From assembly GCA_002382525.1 (NCBI GenBank), contig DFYA01000224.1, positions 15,729-23,981 on the forward strand: 8,253 nucleotides of DNA, in the 5' to 3' direction. Source of the stretch: Opitutaceae bacterium UBA4094. GTDB taxonomy: Bacteria > Verrucomicrobiota > Verrucomicrobiia > Opitutales > Opitutaceae. The position numbers and the translations under genes were made by a program. This document shows, piece after piece, positions 5,905-8,253 of this stretch. The stretch's first letter is position 1; each line of letters opens with the position of its first letter. The notes beneath the pieces were generated by a model, which saw only the letters and a program-made list of their open reading frames with translations, did not search any database and was not told the origin of the DNA.

Positions 5905-6656
5905 CGTTGCTTCGCCCACTCTGGCTGCCCGTCGCCTACTATCTGTCGTGGATCTGGTTCGGTCTCGGCGGACTCGCACTCAACATCGCCTGCATGCCGT
6001 TGCTCCTGCTGCCCCGGTCCGAACGGCGCGGGCGCCGCGTGCGCGCCGTCACCCGCTCGATGTTCAATTTCTGGAAACAGTGGCTGCATTTCTCCAACGT
6101 GATCCGGATCACTTGGAACGGCTTTGACCGGCCCTTGCCAAGCGGCGTGATCTACGCCGCCAACCACCCCGGCATCATGGACGCCCCGCTGCTGCTTTCC
6201 GGTCTGCCCGATACGGTGTGCATCATGAAGCCCGCGCTCCTGCGCAATCCGTTCATCGCTCCCACCGCCCTCGCCTGCGGCTACGTCTCCGCCGGCGACA
6301 ATGGTGTCGAACTGCTCCGCAACGCCGTGGACCGCATCAACGCCGGCCAGTCCCTCCTCATCTTCCCCGAAGGCACCCGCACCGCCACCGGCTCCCGGCT
6401 CAACCCCCTCAAGCCCGGCTTCGCCGTCATCGCCCGACGCTCTGGCCGCCCGGTCCAACTCATCTACGTCCGCGCCAGCCCGCACCTCGGCTCCAAAAGC
6501 CTTCCGTGGTGGCATCTCCCGGTGCTGCCAGGCCACGTCGAATTCACGCTGGGCGAACTCATCCCCCCCGAGGAGATCGACTCGCCTCTCGCTTTCACCG
6601 AACGCATCGCCGAACGCTTCCGCGCCACACTTGCGCCTGTATCCAGCCTAGCATGA
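5898..6656 (+). CDS. PlsC-like 1-acyl-sn-glycerol-3-phosphate acyltransferase family protein
   Basis: The 252-residue protein has the two hallmark motifs of the PlsC/LPLAT family: NHPGIMD (HX4D, His90 and Asp95) and FPEGTR (156-161). It also has an N-terminal hydrophobic helix (about 12-38, YYLSWIWFGLGGLALNIACM) that would anchor it to the inner membrane. The family transfers acyl groups from acyl-ACP or acyl-CoA to lysophospholipids or other alcohol acceptors. Here it directly follows a different acyltransferase fold and precedes a glycosyltransferase, so it probably acts in building the lipid anchor of the pigment rather than in general phospholipid synthesis. That is inference from context. 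The start overlaps the previous stop (ATGTTGA), and the stop overlaps the next start as ATGA at 6653-6656. Length and motif spacing are normal for the family. Confidence 0.93.
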   Translation: MLTLLRPLWLPVAYYLSWIWFGLGGLALNIACMPLLLLPRSERRGRRVRAVTRSMFNFWKQWLHFSNVIRITWNGFDRPLPSGVIYAANHPGIMDAPLLLSGLPDTVCIMKPALLRNPFIAPTALACGYVSAGDNGVELLRNAVDRINAGQSLLIFPEGTRTATGSRLNPLKPGFAVIARRSGRPVQLIYVRASPHLGSKSLPWWHLPVLPGHVEFTLGELIPPEEIDSPLAFTERIAERFRATLAPVSSLA

Positions 6657-7420
6657 CACCGTCCTCCACCCACCTGATTCTCATCCCGAGCTACAACACC
6701 GGCCCGCGGCTCCTCTCGACCGTCGAGGAGGCGCTCCGCTTTTGGCATCCCGTCTGGGTCGTGGTGGACGGCAGCACCGACGGCAGCGCCGAGCCGCTAG
6801 CCGCCCTCGCCGCCCGCGAACCACAGTTGCGCATCATCCATCGCGCGCAAAACGGCGGCAAAGGCGCCGCCGTGCTCACGGGCATCGACGCCGCGCTCGC
6901 CGAGGGGTTCACCCACGCGCTCGTGATGGATTCTGACGGCCAACATCCCGCCGACCATATCGAGCGCTTTATGCTCACCTCGCAACGCGAGCCCGCCGCC
7001 CTCGTGCTCGGATTGCCGATCTTTGGACCCGAGGCGCCATTCGAACGTCTCCAGGGCCGCAAGCTCAGCGTCGCCCTCGCCCATTTCCAAACGTTCAGCC
7101 GGGTCATCGGCGATCCGTTGTTTGGCTTCCGCGTTTACCCAATGGTCCCGCTCCGCGCCGCGTTGCTCCAAACCCGCGCCGCCCGCGGCTTCGATTTCGA
7201 TCCCGAAATCGCCGTGCGCATGGTCTGGGACGGCGTTCCCACCATCAACATCCCCGCGCCCTGCAAATACCTGACCAAGGCCGACGGTGGAGTTTCCCAC
7301 TTCAATTACCTCCGCGACAACGTGAAGATGGTCTGGCTGCACCTTCGTCTCATCAGCCAGTTGTTACTCTGGCGCTGGCCCGCTGTCATACGCGTTCGCC
7401 ACCCCCGCGTCGTATCATGA
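6653..7420 (+). CDS. Glycosyltransferase family 2 (dolichol-phosphate-mannose-synthase-like)
   Basis: This 255-residue GT-A fold enzyme starts with LILIPSYNTG (8-17). The nucleotide-binding strand is VVVDGSTDGS (36-45, Asp39), and the metal-binding DXD is MDSDGQHP (Asp93, Asp95). The segment GDPLFGFRVYP (153-163) resembles the conserved acceptor-side motif of DPM1-like transferases. It would transfer a sugar from a nucleotide-sugar donor onto a lipid or polyene acceptor on the cytoplasmic face. A hydrophobic stretch near the C-terminus (about 227-247, WLHLRLISQLLLWRWPAVI) could make membrane contact. ATG 6653 forms a 4-bp ATGA overlap with the PlsC-like gene. An in-frame extension back to 6218 falls inside that gene and is rejected. 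In some aryl-polyene clusters a glycosyltransferase and an LpxL-type acyltransferase are, as I recall, fused; here they are separate genes. Confidence 0.92.
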   Translation: MTPSSTHLILIPSYNTGPRLLSTVEEALRFWHPVWVVVDGSTDGSAEPLAALAAREPQLRIIHRAQNGGKGAAVLTGIDAALAEGFTHALVMDSDGQHPADHIERFMLTSQREPAALVLGLPIFGPEAPFERLQGRKLSVALAHFQTFSRVIGDPLFGFRVYPMVPLRAALLQTRAARGFDFDPEIAVRMVWDGVPTINIPAPCKYLTKADGGVSHFNYLRDNVKMVWLHLRLISQLLLWRWPAVIRVRHPRVVS

Positions 7421-8031
7421 TCAACCGCTTCTTCCTCGCCCTCTGCCTCGCCCTCCCCGCCTTCGCCACCGAGCCCTTCGCCACCGCGTTGTCAGAATCT
7501 CAACGCGCCCGCCTCGCCGAACTCGCGCAACCCAAGAGCCTCTCCTCCGCTTTCACCGAAAGCCGCCATACGCCCCTTAAGCGATTGCCGGTCGTCGTCT
7601 CGGGCACCGTGCGCATCGACCACCAGCGCGGCCTCAGTCTCGAATACAACCAACGCGGCGCGCCCGTCGTCATCCTCGACGAACAGGGTCTGCTGCTCCG
7701 CCACGCCAACGGACGCGAACAATCCGCCCCGCCCGACGCCGAGACCGACCTGCGCCTGCTCCACGCGCTCTTCGCCTTCGACCTCGCGACCCTCGAAAAA
7801 TCCTACTCGCTCGCCGCCACCGACGGTCCCGACGGCGGCTGGACCCTCGTCTTCACCCGCCTCCCCGAGTCCGCCGCCTCCTACCGCGAACTCGTGCTCA
7901 CCGGCACCAGCGACCGTCTCACCGGCATCATCCTAGCCAAGACTCCCAACCTGAAGACCGAGATCGCCCTCGAAGCTCCGCAACGCGTCCCGTCGTTTTC
8001 CGCCGAAGATCTGGCCCGCTACTTCCGCTGA
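7417..8031 (+). CDS. Periplasmic LolA-like outer-membrane lipoprotein carrier family protein
   Basis: The 204-residue protein begins with a clear signal peptide, MINRFFLALCLALPAFA, with probable cleavage after residue 17 or 18, so it should act in the periplasm. The mature part has LolA-like features: SAFTESRHTPLKRLPVVVSG (about 44-63), matching the 'F-Q-R--P-LK-P---SG' opening of LolA-related carriers, then RGLSLEYNQRGAPVVILDE beta strands. The C-terminus ends in a short helical SAEDLARYFR. LolA-like proteins bind hydrophobic moieties and ferry them across the periplasm. In aryl-polyene clusters this member is usually paired with an MMPL exporter, as here, and probably shuttles the pigment-lipid to the outer membrane. 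ATG 7417 overlaps the glycosyltransferase stop (ATGA), and the stop is 2 bp before the exporter start. It is diverged from housekeeping LolA, so a general lipoprotein role is unlikely. Confidence 0.85.
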   Translation: MINRFFLALCLALPAFATEPFATALSESQRARLAELAQPKSLSSAFTESRHTPLKRLPVVVSGTVRIDHQRGLSLEYNQRGAPVVILDEQGLLLRHANGREQSAPPDAETDLRLLHALFAFDLATLEKSYSLAATDGPDGGWTLVFTRLPESAASYRELVLTGTSDRLTGIILAKTPNLKTEIALEAPQRVPSFSAEDLARYFR

Positions 8032-8033
8032 TC

Positions 8034-8253
8034 GTGTCCAACCCGTCCCGCTTCGCCCTGCCCGCCCTCCTGCTCTTCGTCGTCCTCTGCGGCGCCTGGC
8101 TGCTCTCGCTCGATCCACGCGAACACTTCACGACCGACGTCACCGAACTCCTCCCGGCCGACGAACGCGACCCCGAGGCCCGCCTCGCCCTCTCGCTCGT
8201 TCGCGAACGCCAGGGCCGCGTCGTGCTAGTCGCCCTCGACGCCCCCGCCGACA
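8034..8253 (+). CDS. MMPL/RND-family exporter, N-terminal fragment (3' end outside window)
   Basis: From GTG at 8034 the frame is open to the window end (73 full codons). The first segment is SNPSRFALPALLLFVVLCGAWLLSL, a signal-anchor type transmembrane helix at about residues 6-27. It is followed by FTTDVTELLPADERDPEARLAL, very like the 'TDL--LLP' beginning of the first periplasmic domain of MMPL exporters in aryl-polyene clusters, then GRVVLVALDAPA. Such proteins are inner-membrane, proton-driven transporters of hydrophobic lipids, usually about 750-800 residues, so only the first tenth is here. GTG is chosen because it is the first start after the LolA stop (2-bp gap) and places the hydrophobic helix right at the N-terminus. 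No Shine-Dalgarno sequence is seen. Its partner is probably the LolA-like protein just upstream. Confidence 0.82.
   Translation, partial: MSNPSRFALPALLLFVVLCGAWLLSLDPREHFTTDVTELLPADERDPEARLALSLVRERQGRVVLVALDAPAD

Noticed and set aside
6218..6652. In-frame N-terminal extension of the glycosyltransferase
   Set aside because: It lies inside the PlsC-like gene and is Arg/Pro/His-rich. The ATGA junction at 6653 and the GT2 first strand right after it fix the start.

Overview
The window looks like part of an aryl-polyene / flexirubin-type pigment-lipid gene cluster from a high-GC Gram-negative bacterium. An Opitutaceae-like member of Verrucomicrobiota fits best. That placement rests on general impression (high GC, weak or absent Shine-Dalgarno sequences, the style of the intergenic GTTCTC hairpin and the gene set). 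It was not tested by a database search. All ten genes lie on the + strand and are tightly packed. I see no RNA gene, insertion sequence, CRISPR array or clear promoter.

Layout. At 1-1044 lies the 3' part of a flavin-dependent halogenase-like oxidoreductase. An acyl carrier protein (1064-1453), a complete FabF-type ketosynthase (1462-2724) and a second acyl carrier protein (2774-3049) follow. A 134-bp gap (3050-3183) then holds a perfect 33-bp inverted repeat built from GTTCTC hexamers. Downstream, a chain of genes with overlapping or nearly touching ends encodes a short second ketosynthase (3184-4293), a ketosynthase-fold protein without catalytic residues (4286-4957), an LpxL/HtrB-like acyltransferase (4954-5904), a PlsC-like acyltransferase (5898-6656), a family 2 glycosyltransferase (6653-7420), a periplasmic LolA-like protein (7417-8031) and the N-terminus of an MMPL/RND-type exporter (8034 to the window end).

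How the genes may work together (inference from family knowledge). The two carrier proteins and the ketosynthase proteins would extend an aryl starter into a conjugated polyene. The flavoenzyme could halogenate or oxidise the aryl head. The glycosyltransferase and the two different acyltransferases would join the polyene to a sugar and/or lipid. The LolA-like protein and the MMPL exporter would move the product to the outer membrane. Other expected members (ketoreductase, dehydratases, aryl-CoA/ACP ligase or ammonia lyase, thioesterase, methyltransferase) are not in this window and would have to lie in the flanks.

The main feature not explained by the genes is the long hexamer-built hairpin. 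It sits exactly where the loosely spaced half of the operon meets the translationally coupled half.
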